Positions 1 through 9,191 are shown, counted from the stretch's first letter. The stretch is 10,180 nt of DNA from an uncultured Oscillospiraceae bacterium (GCA_944387755.1 CALXGC010000105.1:1-10180), one strand, 5' to 3'. Notes: generated from the letters alone by a model not told the origin. A program made the numbers and translations.

Positions 1-11
1 CGTCAGGTGCT

Positions 12-62
12 CCAAAGCCGCCCCCTCCGGGGGAGGTGCCGGGCGAAGCGAGGCGGAAGGGG
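12..62 (+). repeat. Accompanying repeat module, copy 1
   Basis: The module begins CCAAAGCC, has a C-run/G-run hairpin, and ends with the 18 bases GAAGCGAGGCGGAAGGGG (45-62). The same order of elements recurs at 241-277, directly joined to the 40-base repeat. Together they form a mosaic repeat unit of roughly 75-100 bases. Confidence 0.75.
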
Positions 63-69
63 TAAACCC

Positions 70-109
70 GGCGGACAAATGCGTGGGGCGCGACGACCCC
101 GGCGCGCCC
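70..109 (+). repeat. Direct repeat, copy 1 (40 bases)
   Basis: This segment matches 202-241 with three mismatches, all within 77-81. The last 28 bases (82-109 against 214-241) are identical. The core reads CGTGGGGCGCG, then ACGACCCC, then GGCGCGCCC, and can fold on itself. A related stretch is found inverted at 9299-9319. Confidence 0.9.
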
Positions 110-201
110 GCTGGTTCGGAATCCCCCCGCCCCCTTTCACAAGGGGGGGCGCAATCCCCCGCCGCCCATTGGGCGGCACCCCCTTTCAAAAGGGGGCGAA
201 T

Positions 202-241
202 GGCGGACGTATCCGTGGGGCGCGACGACCCCGGCGCGCCC
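202..241 (+). repeat. Direct repeat, copy 2 (40 bases)
   Basis: Second copy of the repeat at 70-109. Its first 21 bases (202-222) match the reverse complement of 9299-9319 with a single mismatch, which shows that the left-end block and the block before rpsJ contain members of one dispersed repeat family in opposite orientation. Confidence 0.9.
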
Positions 242-277
242 CAAAGCCCCCCTTCGGGGGAAGCGAGGCGGAAGGGG
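241..277 (+). repeat. Accompanying repeat module, copy 2
   Basis: It has the same CCAAAGCC start (241-248), a shorter C/G hairpin, and an identical 18-base end (260-277) as the module at 12-62. The internal hairpin differs in length and sequence between copies while the ends are conserved. Confidence 0.75.
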
Positions 278-392
278 TTGAAACAGCGGACATATGCGTG
301 AAACGCAGTCCCCGCAGGAGAGAGGACAGAGAAAAACGCCTCTGCCCTCCGTCCCGTGTGGATTGCAGCGAATCAGAAAAGGAGTGAGGCCA

Positions 393-1997
393 ATGGCAGA
401 GCAGTCCTATGCCGTGGAAATGCGCGGCATTACAAAGACGTTCGGCAGCGTGACGGCCAACAAGGACGTGAATCTGACCCTGAAGAAGGGGGAGATTCTG
501 GCCCTGCTGGGAGAGAACGGGTCCGGAAAGACCACCCTGATGAACATGCTCTCCGGCATCTACGCCCCGGACAAGGGGGAGATTCTGGTGGACGGAAAGC
601 CCGTGACCATCGCCTCCCCGGAGGACGCCAAGCGGCTGGGCATCGGCATGGTCCACCAGCATTTCAAGCTGGTGGAGGTGTTCTCCGCCGCCGACAACAT
701 CTGGATGGGCAAAAGCCGGGCCGGGGCCCTGCTGGGCCGGGACCGGTACCAGGAGGTGGCGGACACCGCCAAGCGCTTCGGCTTTGATCTGGACCCCCGG
801 AAAAAGGTGGAGAACATGGCCGTGTCGGAGAAGCAGACCCTGGAGATCATTAAAGTGCTCTATTACGGGGCCAAGGTGATTATTCTGGACGAGCCCACCG
901 CCGTGCTCACCGTCCAGGAGATTGAAAAGCTCTTCGGCGTGCTGAGGCGGATGAAGGAGGAGGGCCACTCCATCATCATCATCACCCACAAGCTCAACGA
1001 GGTGCTGGAGATCAGCGACCGGGTGGCCATCCTCCGGAAGGGGGAGTACATCGGCACCGTGGACACCGCCTCCACCAACGAGCAGGCGCTCACCGAGTAC
1101 ATGGTGGGCCGGAAGATCGACCTGAACATCCAGCGCCCGGCGGTGGAGAAGACCCGGCCCCTGCTGGAGATCCGGGACCTGACCATTCTCAACGACGAGG
1201 GCGCCACCGCCATCGACCATGTGAACTTCTACATCCGGGGCGGCGAGATTTTGGGCGTGGCGGGCATTGCCGGCTGCGGCCAGCGGGAGCTGTGCGAGGC
1301 CATCGCCGGCCTGCGGCCCATCCAGTCCGGGCAGATGATCCACAAGGGGGACAACATCGTGGGCCTGAGCCCCAAGGCCATCCTGGACAAGGGCATCTCC
1401 ATGTCCTTCATCCCGGAGGACCGGCTGGGCATGGGCCTGGCCCCCTCCCTGTCCATCACGGACAACATGCTGCTCAAGAGCTATGGGGACGGCAAGGGCC
1501 CCCTGGTGGACCGGAAGCGGGGGCGGGCCGACGCGGAGCGGGTCATTGCGGAGCTGGAGGTGGTGACGCCCTCCGCCGACACGCCGGTGCGGCTGCTCTC
1601 CGGCGGCAACGTGCAGAAGGTGCTGCTGGGCCGGGAGATTAAGGCCGGACCCAACGTGCTCATTACCGCCTACCCCGTCCGGGGGCTGGACATCAACTCC
1701 TCCTACGCCATCTATAACATCCTCAACCAGCAGAAGAAGGACGGGGTGGGCATTCTCTTCGTGGGAGAGGATCTGGACGTCATGCTGGCCCTGTGCGATA
1801 AGATTATGGTCCTTTGCCACGGGCGGATGATGGGGGTGGTCCACGCCCACAAGACCAGCAAGGAGGAGCTGGGCCTGATGATGACCGGGGCCCTGGACCT
1901 GTCCAACCGGTACGAGGACAAGCCGGCGGGCATTGCCAGAGACACCAACATCGTCTCCGAGGGGGACGGCGGGAAAGACGAGAGAGAGGAGGGGTGA
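393..1997 (+). CDS. ABC importer ATPase with two nucleotide-binding domains (BmpA/NupO-type)
   Basis: The 534-residue protein should couple ATP hydrolysis to uptake through the two permeases encoded next. The family (RbsA/NupO/YufO-like fused ATPases) serves sugar, nucleoside or riboflavin importers; the substrate cannot be read from the sequence, though the permease types favour nucleosides or a related compound. Domain 1 (about 5-245) has Walker A GENGSGKT (40-47), Q-loop Gln89, Walker B ending Asp166-Glu167 and switch His199. Domain 2 (about 255-515) has signature LSGGN (402-406), but a degenerate Walker A (GIAGCGQR, 291-298) and a Walker B with ITAYPVRGLD (424-433), lacking the Asp-Glu pair. 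The domain 1 signature is also degenerate (AVSEKQ, 143-148, where relatives have SVGEQQ). ATG 393 is chosen over an upstream in-frame ATG at 294 because GGAGTGAGG (381-389) precedes it and homology begins here. The next gene starts 3 bases after the stop. Confidence 0.93.
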   Translation: MAEQSYAVEMRGITKTFGSVTANKDVNLTLKKGEILALLGENGSGKTTLMNMLSGIYAPDKGEILVDGKPVTIASPEDAKRLGIGMVHQHFKLVEVFSAADNIWMGKSRAGALLGRDRYQEVADTAKRFGFDLDPRKKVENMAVSEKQTLEIIKVLYYGAKVIILDEPTAVLTVQEIEKLFGVLRRMKEEGHSIIIITHKLNEVLEISDRVAILRKGEYIGTVDTASTNEQALTEYMVGRKIDLNIQRPAVEKTRPLLEIRDLTILNDEGATAIDHVNFYIRGGEILGVAGIAGCGQRELCEAIAGLRPIQSGQMIHKGDNIVGLSPKAILDKGISMSFIPEDRLGMGLAPSLSITDNMLLKSYGDGKGPLVDRKRGRADAERVIAELEVVTPSADTPVRLLSGGNVQKVLLGREIKAGPNVLITAYPVRGLDINSSYAIYNILNQQKKDGVGILFVGEDLDVMLALCDKIMVLCHGRMMGVVHAHKTSKEELGLMMTGALDLSNRYEDKPAGIARDTNIVSEGDGGKDEREEG

Positions 1998-2000
1998 GAA

Positions 2001-3116
2001 ATGCGCTTTCACATTGTCAAGCGGGACAAATGTCCCCTGGGGCAGCGGATCGCCTTCTATGTGGGGGCGGTGCTCATCGCCCTGCTGCTGGGGGCCGTGG
2101 TGCTGACCCTCATCGGCGTCAACCCGGCGGACTACTACTGGCGGATGTTCACCATGGGCATGGTGGGCAACAAAATCGCCTACCGGGCCTTTGAGAACTA
2201 TCTGAAGGTCTTCGTCCCCCTGGTCATGACGGCGGTGGCCCTGTCTCTGGCCTTCAAAATGCGCTTCTGGAACATCGGCGGCGAGGGGCAGTTCATCCTG
2301 GGGGCGGTGGCCGCCTCCGCGGTGGCCTTTCAGGCCGGGCCCCTGCTGCCCCAGCCGCTGACGCTGCTGCTGATGTGCCTGGCTGCCATGCTGGCCGCCG
2401 GGCTGTACGGGGTGCTGGCGGCGGTTTTTAAAGTGAGGTTCGGAACCAGCGAGACCCTGCTCACCCTGATGCTCAACTATGTGGCCCTGTACTTCCTGAC
2501 CTTCCTGGGGGAGACCAAGGCCGCCTGGAACTTCTTCCTGGACGAGAGCTCCGCCCGGCCCATCTTTGCCAGCTTCAGCCAGTGGGCGGAGTTCCCCGGC
2601 CTGTCCATCGGCAAGTTCAGCCTGAACGTCTGTGTGATTCTGGCCTTTGCCGCCGGCATTCTGGTCCACTTCTATCTGAAATACACCAAGCACGGCTATG
2701 AGATCGCCGTGGTGGGGGACAGCGTGGGCACCGCCCGGTACGCCGGCATGAAGGTGGGCCGCATTGTGCTGCGCACGGTGTTCCTGTCCGCCTGTCTCAT
2801 CGGCCTGGCCGCCGCCTTCAAGGTGGGCACCGCCGGGATTCTCTCCACCGCCATCACCGACGACGTGGGCTGGACGGGCATCATCGTGGCCTGGCTGGCC
2901 AAGCTGAACACCGGGGCCATCTTCCTGGTGTCCGCCCTCATCGGCGTGCTCCAGTACGGCTCCGCCTCGGCGGCGGCGACCTTCGCCCAGGTGGACTCCA
3001 GCTTTGCCGACATGCTCCAGGGGGCCATCCTCTTCCTGGTGCTGGCCGCCGATTTCTTCACCCGGTTCCGGGTGGTACCGTCTGCGAAAGGGGGAGCGCA
3101 CAATGGAAATGGATAA
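2001..3116 (+). CDS. ABC importer permease (BmpA/NupP-type, BPD_transp_2 family)
   Basis: The 371-residue integral membrane protein is one half of the transport channel of the importer whose ATPase is encoded just upstream. Hydrophobic segments lie near 17-40, 70-88, 97-145, 150-170, 205-226, 258-275, 290-318 and 338-353. The motif NIGGEGQ (91-97) corresponds to the NIGxEGQ signature of this permease family, and GYEIAVVGDSVGTARYAGM (232-250) is the cytoplasmic loop expected to contact the ATPase. AGGAGG at 1987-1992 precedes ATG 2001 with good spacing. Its 3' end overlaps the start of the second permease by 14 bases in another frame, so the two are probably translationally coupled. The family is clear; the substrate is not. 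Confidence 0.93.
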   Translation: MRFHIVKRDKCPLGQRIAFYVGAVLIALLLGAVVLTLIGVNPADYYWRMFTMGMVGNKIAYRAFENYLKVFVPLVMTAVALSLAFKMRFWNIGGEGQFILGAVAASAVAFQAGPLLPQPLTLLLMCLAAMLAAGLYGVLAAVFKVRFGTSETLLTLMLNYVALYFLTFLGETKAAWNFFLDESSARPIFASFSQWAEFPGLSIGKFSLNVCVILAFAAGILVHFYLKYTKHGYEIAVVGDSVGTARYAGMKVGRIVLRTVFLSACLIGLAAAFKVGTAGILSTAITDDVGWTGIIVAWLAKLNTGAIFLVSALIGVLQYGSASAAATFAQVDSSFADMLQGAILFLVLAADFFTRFRVVPSAKGGAHNGNG

Positions 3117-4098
3117 GCTGGGGGTTATCACCACATTTCTTCACAGCATTGTGGTCTATAACATCCCGCTGCTGTACGGCACGGTGGGGGAGATCACCGT
3201 GGAGAAGTCCGGCAGCCTGAACCTGGGCGTGGAGGGCATTATGGCCGTGGGGGCCATCTTCGGCTATCTGGCGGGGTGCTGGACCAACAGCCTGCTGGTG
3301 GGCATTCTCACCGGCTTTCTGGCGGGAGCCCTGTGCGGGCTGGTGTTCGCCGTGCTCACCGTCTCCCTCCAGGCCAACCAGAACATCACCGGCCTGACCC
3401 TGACCACCTTCGGCCTGGGCGTCTACTTCTTTGTGGGCAACGGCGTGAAGGCCGTGAGCTGGCCCGCCATGAACGACTATGCCAACATCAAGGAGGGCTT
3501 CGCCGGCGTCGCCATCCCCGGCCTGTCCCAGCTCCCGGTGGTGGGAGAGGGCCTGTTCCACCACAACGTTCTGGTCTATCTGGCGGTGGCCATCGCCCTG
3601 GCCATGTGGTGGTATATGAACCGCACCACCCCCGGCCTGCGCCTGCGGGCGGTGGGCGAGAACCCCGCCGCCGCCGACTCCGTGGGGGTCAGCGTCAGGC
3701 TGTACAAGTATCTGCACATCTGCCTGGGCTGCGGCATTATGGGCATTGGCGGCTATTACATGGGGCTGAACATGTCCGGCTCCTTCAACAGCAGCTGCTG
3801 GATCAACGGCTACGGCTGGATTGCCGTGGCCCTGGTGATCTTCGCCAACTGGAACCCCGCCCTGGCCATTCTGGGCACGTTTGTCTTCGGCTTCTTCAAC
3901 ACCCTCCGGGTGTCGGGGGGCAGCCTGGCCGCCGCCTTCCCGGATACCCTGGGCTGGCTGGGAGCCGTGCCCTCCCAGCTCTACCAGGCCCTGCCCTTCC
4001 TGATCACCGCCGTGGTGCTGGTGGTTACGTCCGTCCGGCAGAAGGGCAGCGGACAGCCCGCCGCCCTGGGCCTCAACTACTTCCGCGAGGAGCGGTAA
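3103..4098 (+). CDS. ABC importer permease (BmpA/NupQ-type, BPD_transp_2 family)
   Basis: The 331-residue membrane protein is the second channel subunit of the importer. GTVGEITVEKSGSLNLGVEG (26-45) matches the usual first conserved block of NupQ/YufQ-type permeases, PGLRLRAVGENPAAADSVGV (177-196) is the ATPase-contacting loop, and GWIAVALVIFANWNP (238-252) is another conserved family block. Several membrane spans lie between residues 40 and 310. Start: ATG 3103 follows the purine-rich AAAGGGGGAG at 3087-3096; an ATG two codons later is an alternative, while the open frame further upstream lies inside the first permease gene. It is the last gene of the operon, followed by a hairpin terminator. 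Confidence 0.92.
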   Translation: MEMDKLGVITTFLHSIVVYNIPLLYGTVGEITVEKSGSLNLGVEGIMAVGAIFGYLAGCWTNSLLVGILTGFLAGALCGLVFAVLTVSLQANQNITGLTLTTFGLGVYFFVGNGVKAVSWPAMNDYANIKEGFAGVAIPGLSQLPVVGEGLFHHNVLVYLAVAIALAMWWYMNRTTPGLRLRAVGENPAAADSVGVSVRLYKYLHICLGCGIMGIGGYYMGLNMSGSFNSSCWINGYGWIAVALVIFANWNPALAILGTFVFGFFNTLRVSGGSLAAAFPDTLGWLGAVPSQLYQALPFLITAVVLVVTSVRQKGSGQPAALGLNYFREER

Positions 4099-4104
4099 GC
4101 ACAA

Positions 4105-4150
4105 AGCCCCCGCGCCGCCGCCCGTTTCGGGCGCTGACGGCGCGGGGGCT
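4105..4150. terminator. Terminator hairpin between convergent transporter operon and tex
   Basis: A perfect 13-bp stem (4105-4117 with 4138-4150) encloses an inner 6-bp stem (4119-4124 with 4128-4133) around a TTT loop. On the minus strand the stem is followed by CTTTGTGCTT, and on the plus strand a T-run appears only 15 bases later (4167-4171). It lies in the 61-base gap between two convergent genes, so a two-way terminator is the natural reading, with the minus-strand direction slightly better formed. Confidence 0.75.
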
Positions 4151-4159
4151 CTGCATTGC

Positions 4160-6304
<2,145 letters not shown>

Positions 6305-6340
6305 TCCAGATCCTCCTGCCTGTCAAATAGAGTTCAGCTC

Positions 6341-6369
6341 AGTATAGCACAGCGGGCGAAAAAAAGACA
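6341..6369 (-). promoter_or_regulatory. Possible tex promoter
   Basis: On the minus strand TATACT (6341-6346) is a good -10 hexamer 36 bases before the tex start. The -35 candidate TGTCTT at 6364-6369 (17-base spacer) is poor and falls inside the terminator stem of spoIVB. Some promoter is expected here because the terminator isolates tex, but this exact assignment is weak. A TTGACA on the same strand (6322-6327) is too close to the gene to act as -35. Confidence 0.35.
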
Positions 6370-6390
6370 GGGACAGAATGTGTCCCTGTC
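6359..6390 (-). terminator. Intrinsic terminator of spoIVB
   Basis: On the minus strand a perfect 10-bp stem (GACAGGGACA at 6381-6390 with TGTCCCTGTC at 6366-6375, as read on that strand) with a 5-base loop is followed directly by seven T (6365-6359). It starts 8 bases after the spoIVB stop codon. This is a textbook Rho-independent terminator. Confidence 0.93.
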
Positions 6391-6397
6391 CTGGGGC

Positions 6398-7441
6398 CTA
6401 TTGGGCCGCCAGCATGGTCTCCGCCAGTATTCCATAGCCCCGGGCGGGGTCGTTGACCAGCACATGGGTGACGGCCCCCACCAGCCTTCCGTCCTGGAGG
6501 ATGGGGGAGCCGGACATCCCCTGGACAATGCCCCCCGTGGCCTCCAGAAGGCGGGAGTCCGTCACCTGGAGCATCAGGTCCCGGCCGTCCCTGCCCTCCG
6601 GGTAGAGGTGGGTGATCTCCACGGCGTACTCCTCCGGCCTGTCCCCCGCCACGGTGGAGAGAATCACCGCCGGACCGGCGCGGACCTGGTCCCGCCCGGC
6701 CAGCTCCACCGTCCGCTCCCCGCCGGGCTGGGTCAGGCGGCCGAAAATGCCCTGCTCCGTGTTGGCGTACAGGGTTCCCAGACTGACGGTGAGGTCAAAG
6801 TCCCCGTGGAGCACCCCCGGCTCCCCGGCGGTCCCCTTCTTCACATCGGAGACGCTGGCCGGCATAATGCTCCCCGACTCCAGGGGCATGAGCCTGGCGG
6901 TGTCCACGTCGTTGATTCCGTGGCCCAGGGCGGCGAAGAGGCCGCTGTCCGGGTCGCAGAAGGTGAGCGTGCCGATTCCCGCCATGGAGTCCCGCAGCCA
7001 CACGCCCAGCTGATAGCGCCCCGCGGTGGTCTTCACCGCCTGGGCGGTGAGCTGAAGGGACTCCTCCCCCCGCCGGACCTGGAGGGTGGTCCGCTCCCCC
7101 GGACGCTGCTCCAGGCGGGCCTGCACCTCCTCGACGGTGTCCACCTCCGCGCCGTCCATGTGGGTGATGACGTCCCCCGCCCGCAGGCCGCTGGTGCGGC
7201 CGGGGGAGGCCGGGCCCTCCGGCGTGTCCAGGGCGGACAGCCCCACCACCAGCACGCCGTCGGAGAAGAGCTGTATCCCCACCGCCTGGCCCAGGGGAAC
7301 AACCTGGTCTCCCACGGACAGCCGCGCCTCCGCCTCCGCCGCCCTGGCCCGGTCTCCGGCCAGCGCCGCCGTCAGCAGCAGGCACAAAGCCGCCCCAGCG
7401 GCGGCGGCGCGGAGCGCTCCGCGCTTTGGTTCCTGTTTCAA
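6398..7441 (-). CDS. spoIVB: SpoIVB-type sporulation serine peptidase (family S55)
   Basis: In Bacillus, SpoIVB is made in the forespore, secreted across the inner forespore membrane, and cleaves SpoIVFA to trigger processing of pro-sigma-K. The 347-residue protein has an N-terminal hydrophobic segment (about 13-29), a PDZ domain (about 75-145, with SGLRAGDVITHMDGAEV at 84-100) and the S55 peptidase domain (about 150-345). Probable catalytic residues are His174 in ALGHGIND, Ser310 in GGIVQGMSGSPI (303-314) and Asp295; their spacing fits the His236/Asp363/Ser378 set described for B. subtilis. It is shorter than the roughly 425-residue Bacillus protein, mainly N-terminally. The start is TTG: an in-frame TGA lies at 7448-7450, no other start retains the hydrophobic segment, and GGGGGGTG (7449-7456) is 7 bases away. 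The usual recN and spo0A neighbours are absent. Confidence 0.93.
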   Translation of the reverse strand: MKQEPKRGALRAAAAGAALCLLLTAALAGDRARAAEAEARLSVGDQVVPLGQAVGIQLFSDGVLVVGLSALDTPEGPASPGRTSGLRAGDVITHMDGAEVDTVEEVQARLEQRPGERTTLQVRRGEESLQLTAQAVKTTAGRYQLGVWLRDSMAGIGTLTFCDPDSGLFAALGHGINDVDTARLMPLESGSIMPASVSDVKKGTAGEPGVLHGDFDLTVSLGTLYANTEQGIFGRLTQPGGERTVELAGRDQVRAGPAVILSTVAGDRPEEYAVEITHLYPEGRDGRDLMLQVTDSRLLEATGGIVQGMSGSPILQDGRLVGAVTHVLVNDPARGYGILAETMLAAQ

Positions 7442-7657
7442 AAAGTTTCACCCCCCGGCAGCCGCCCGCCTCCGGCGGACCGCTGCGTGATTTGACGGCT
7501 GCGCCGCCGGTCTCAGTATGGACGCTCCGGAGCGCCGGTACGTCAGGGGCCTGCTGCCACGGCTTCCATGCGAAAATTTGGAACGCCCTTCCGCGGCGGA
7601 GTTTTTGCTCCGCTCCCTGCCAAAAAATCGTCCGGCGGGGAAAATTTCCTTCGCAAT

Positions 7658-7687
7658 AGTTTGTCCCACAGCTATCCTAACATATAC
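7658..7687 (-). promoter_or_regulatory. Sigma-F-like promoter facing spoIVB
   Basis: Reading the minus strand, GTATA (7683-7687) is followed after 16 bases by GGACAAACT (7658-7666). This agrees at every defined position with the forespore sigma-F consensus GYATA / GGnnAnAMT as I recall it. Known biology fits: spoIVB in B. subtilis is a forespore gene read by sigma-F and sigma-G. The initiation point would lie about 210 bases before the TTG start, giving a long leader, which is the main reason for caution. No good sigma-G site was found closer. Confidence 0.5.
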
Positions 7688-7718
7688 GGCAGGAAAAATT
7701 TGTAATATTAGGCTTCGA

Positions 7719-7744
7719 GTAGGGGCGCACGTTGTGCGCCCGCC
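7719..7744 (+). repeat. GTAGGGGCG hairpin repeat, copy 1
   Basis: A 26-base element starts GTAGGGGCG and ends CGCCCGCC, with a perfect 8-bp stem (7723-7730 with 7734-7741) and a GTT loop. It matches the reverse complement of 9140-9165 at 24 of 26 positions and shares both ends with 9192-9217. Confidence 0.85.
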
Positions 7745-7780
7745 GGACGGGGCAAAACCGGCAAATTTTGTTTCTGATTC

Positions 7781-7809
7781 TTGTTTCTGCGGGGGGATTA
7801 TGCTATGAT
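7781..7809 (+). promoter_or_regulatory. Sigma-A promoter of the foldase gene
   Basis: TTGTTT (7781-7786), a 17-base spacer and TATGAT (7804-7809) with an extended TGC just before the -10 form a good housekeeping promoter. Transcription would begin near 7816, leaving a leader of about 48 bases before ATG 7864. The leader opens with the GNRA hairpin described separately. Confidence 0.75.
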
Positions 7810-7816
7810 ACGGAAA

Positions 7817-7832
7817 GGCCCGGAGACGGGCC
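7817..7832 (+). other. 5'-end mRNA hairpin with GNRA tetraloop
   Basis: GGCCCG (7817-7822) pairs with CGGGCC (7827-7832) around GAGA, a GNRA loop. It sits at the predicted 5' end of the foldase mRNA, a position where such hairpins can protect a transcript from degradation. There is no following T-run and it lies in front of the ribosome binding site, so it is not a terminator. Confidence 0.6.
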
Positions 7833-7863
7833 AATTTGTGCATTGCAGAAAGGATTTCAGCGG

Positions 7864-9114
7864 ATGAAGATGAGATGGAAGCGGGCCGGGGCGCTGACCC
7901 TGACCCTTGCCCTTGGGGCGTCGGTTCTGAGCGGCTGTCAGGGCGGCGGAGAGGCCAGCGCCTCCGCGCCGGAGGCCTCCAGCAGCGCGGGTACGCAGGC
8001 GGAGCTGATGGACCTGACGGGAATCACCGACCCCTATCTGACCCTGGCCGGGATGGCGGGGGACACGGTGGTGGCCACGGCGGGGGATGCGGAGATTACG
8101 GCGGACAGCCTGCTCTACTGGCTGGCCTACTCGGTGGACACCCAGGCCCAGTACTACACCATGATGGGGATGGACATCCCCTGGGACACGGAGCTGGAGG
8201 AGGGTCTCACTCTGGAGGCGGGTATGCTGGACGCGGCCCTGGAGACGGCGGCGCTGTACGCCATTCTGCCCGGCGAGGCCCAGGCCCGGGGCGTGTCCGT
8301 CTCCCCGGAGTCGGAGGGGCAGATCTCTGAGCTGCTCTCCACCATGGAGGAGGACGCCGGCGGGCCGGAGATGCTGGACCGGGCCCTGTGGGGCAACGGC
8401 CTCACGCGGGAGCTGTACGCCCAGCTCTTCCGGGTCAACGACATGAACGGCCAGCTGGAGGACGCCCTGTACGGCGAGGGCTCCGAGGGCTGGCCCACCG
8501 ACGCCCAGGTGCTCTCCTACGCCCAGGACGACCTGGGATACTACCGGGTGAAGCACATCCTGCTCAAGACGGTGGACACCACTAAGCCAGTCACCGACGA
8601 GAACGGCAACGCCACCGGGGAGTACGAGCCCCTGGACCCGGCGGTGGTGGACGAGAAGCGGGCCAAGGCCGAAGAGCTGCTGGCGCAGCTCCAGGGGGCG
8701 GAGGACCAGGAGGCCCTCTTTGACCAGCTGATGACCGAGTACAGCGAGGACACCGCCGCCGACGGCACGGTCAACGGCGCCGAGGGCTATACCGCCGCCC
8801 CCGGCCAGATGGTCCCCCCCTTCGAGGAGGCCGCCCTGGCCCTGGGGGACTATGAACTCAGCGGCATTGTGGAGAGCCCCTACGGGTATCACATCCTGCT
8901 CCGCCTGCCCCTGAATCCGGCGGACTTCCGAAGCGCCTACACCGACCAGAAAATGACCGAGCTGCGGCAGAGCTGGCTGGACGCCAGCACGCCCACCTCC
9001 ACGGAGGCCCTGGACGCCCTGGACCCCTCCGCCTTCTATGAGAATCTGCTGGACCTGCGGACCGCCGTCCAGGCGGAGATCGACGCCCAGGAGGCCGCGG
9101 AAGCGGAGTCATAA
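7864..9114 (+). CDS. PrsA-like lipoprotein foldase with parvulin (PpiC) domain
   Basis: The 416-residue protein is predicted to be anchored to the outer face of the membrane and to assist folding of secreted proteins as a peptidyl-prolyl isomerase. A lipoprotein signal ends in LSGC with Cys25 as the lipidated residue, followed by a Ser/Ala/Glu-rich linker (about 26-48). A SurA/PrsA-type helical N-domain spans about 66-225. The parvulin domain (about 226-348) retains the key positions: VKHILLK with His231, GQMVPPFEEAA (314-324) with Met316 and Phe320, and GYHIL with His343, so it may be active. About 20 extra residues (237-260, DENGN-containing) interrupt the first strand-helix connection. The C-terminal tail is acidic and Ala/Glu-rich. 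ATG 7864 follows AGAAAGG (7847-7853); a start at 7870 is less well spaced. Which proteins it serves is unknown. Confidence 0.88.
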   Translation: MKMRWKRAGALTLTLALGASVLSGCQGGGEASASAPEASSSAGTQAELMDLTGITDPYLTLAGMAGDTVVATAGDAEITADSLLYWLAYSVDTQAQYYTMMGMDIPWDTELEEGLTLEAGMLDAALETAALYAILPGEAQARGVSVSPESEGQISELLSTMEEDAGGPEMLDRALWGNGLTRELYAQLFRVNDMNGQLEDALYGEGSEGWPTDAQVLSYAQDDLGYYRVKHILLKTVDTTKPVTDENGNATGEYEPLDPAVVDEKRAKAEELLAQLQGAEDQEALFDQLMTEYSEDTAADGTVNGAEGYTAAPGQMVPPFEEAALALGDYELSGIVESPYGYHILLRLPLNPADFRSAYTDQKMTELRQSWLDASTPTSTEALDALDPSAFYENLLDLRTAVQAEIDAQEAAEAES

Positions 9115-9139
9115 AAATACGGGCGGGGGATTGCAAAAC

Positions 9140-9165
9140 GGCGGGCGCACAATGCGCGCCCCTAC
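9140..9165 (-). repeat. GTAGGGGCG hairpin repeat, copy 2 (inverted)
   Basis: On the minus strand it reads GTAGGGGCGCGCATTGTGCG and then CCCGCC, differing from 7719-7744 at only two of 26 positions. It faces copy 3 across a 26-base spacer that contains a perfect 12-base palindrome (9175-9186). Confidence 0.85.
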
Positions 9166-9191
9166 AGGGGCGGGCAACGGCCGTTGTCTGC

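Larger units (their letters stand above)
1..392. repeat. Non-coding hairpin-rich repeat block upstream of the ABC transporter operon
   Basis: No credible gene is present here; the open frames are low-complexity Arg/Gly/Pro-rich translations of GC-rich repeats. The block holds two direct repeat pairs, annotated separately, and at least three simple hairpins: CCCCCTTT/AAGGGGG-type stems near 130-147 and 179-196, and a GCCGCCC/GGGCGGC stem at 161-177. I see no convincing sigma-A promoter between 300 and 392, so the transporter genes may be read through from an upstream gene (possibly the missing binding lipoprotein) or start from a promoter I cannot recognise. The last useful signal is the ribosome binding site GGAGTGAGG at 381-389. 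Confidence 0.75.
7442..7863. other. Divergent intergenic region between spoIVB and the foldase gene
   Basis: No gene is supported in these 422 bases. The stretch 7620-7720 is clearly richer in A and T than the surroundings. It holds a sigma-F-like promoter towards spoIVB, a sigma-A promoter towards the foldase, a 26-base hairpin repeat (7719-7744), a perfect 12-base palindrome (7523-7534, CGCTCCGGAGCG) and a 6-bp hairpin at 7596-7613. A minus-strand open frame of 131 codons (7448-7843) crosses the region but has no recognisable protein features. Confidence 0.7.

Noticed and set aside
7..387. Plus-strand open frames in the left-end repeat block
   Set aside because: Arg/Gly/Pro-rich translations of palindromic repeats; direct repeats appear in different reading frames.
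186..3134. A 982-codon open frame on the minus strand opposite the ATPase and first permease
   Set aside because: It is antisense to two unmistakable transporter genes, its translation is His/Gly/Gln-rich without any family motif, and such frames arise from GC-rich third positions in the true genes.
6322..6327. TTGACA on the minus strand as the tex -35 box
   Set aside because: It lies 17 bases before the start codon, so a matching -10 would fall inside the coding region.
7508..7518. CATACTG on the minus strand as a sigma-G -10 box for spoIVB
   Set aside because: One mismatch to CATnMTA and no GMATR-like -35 sequence at 16-18 bases upstream.
7448..7843. A 131-codon minus-strand frame filling the spoIVB-foldase gap
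   Set aside because: Crosses promoters and a hairpin repeat, has no recognisable domain or ribosome binding site, and its composition changes with the underlying intergenic DNA.
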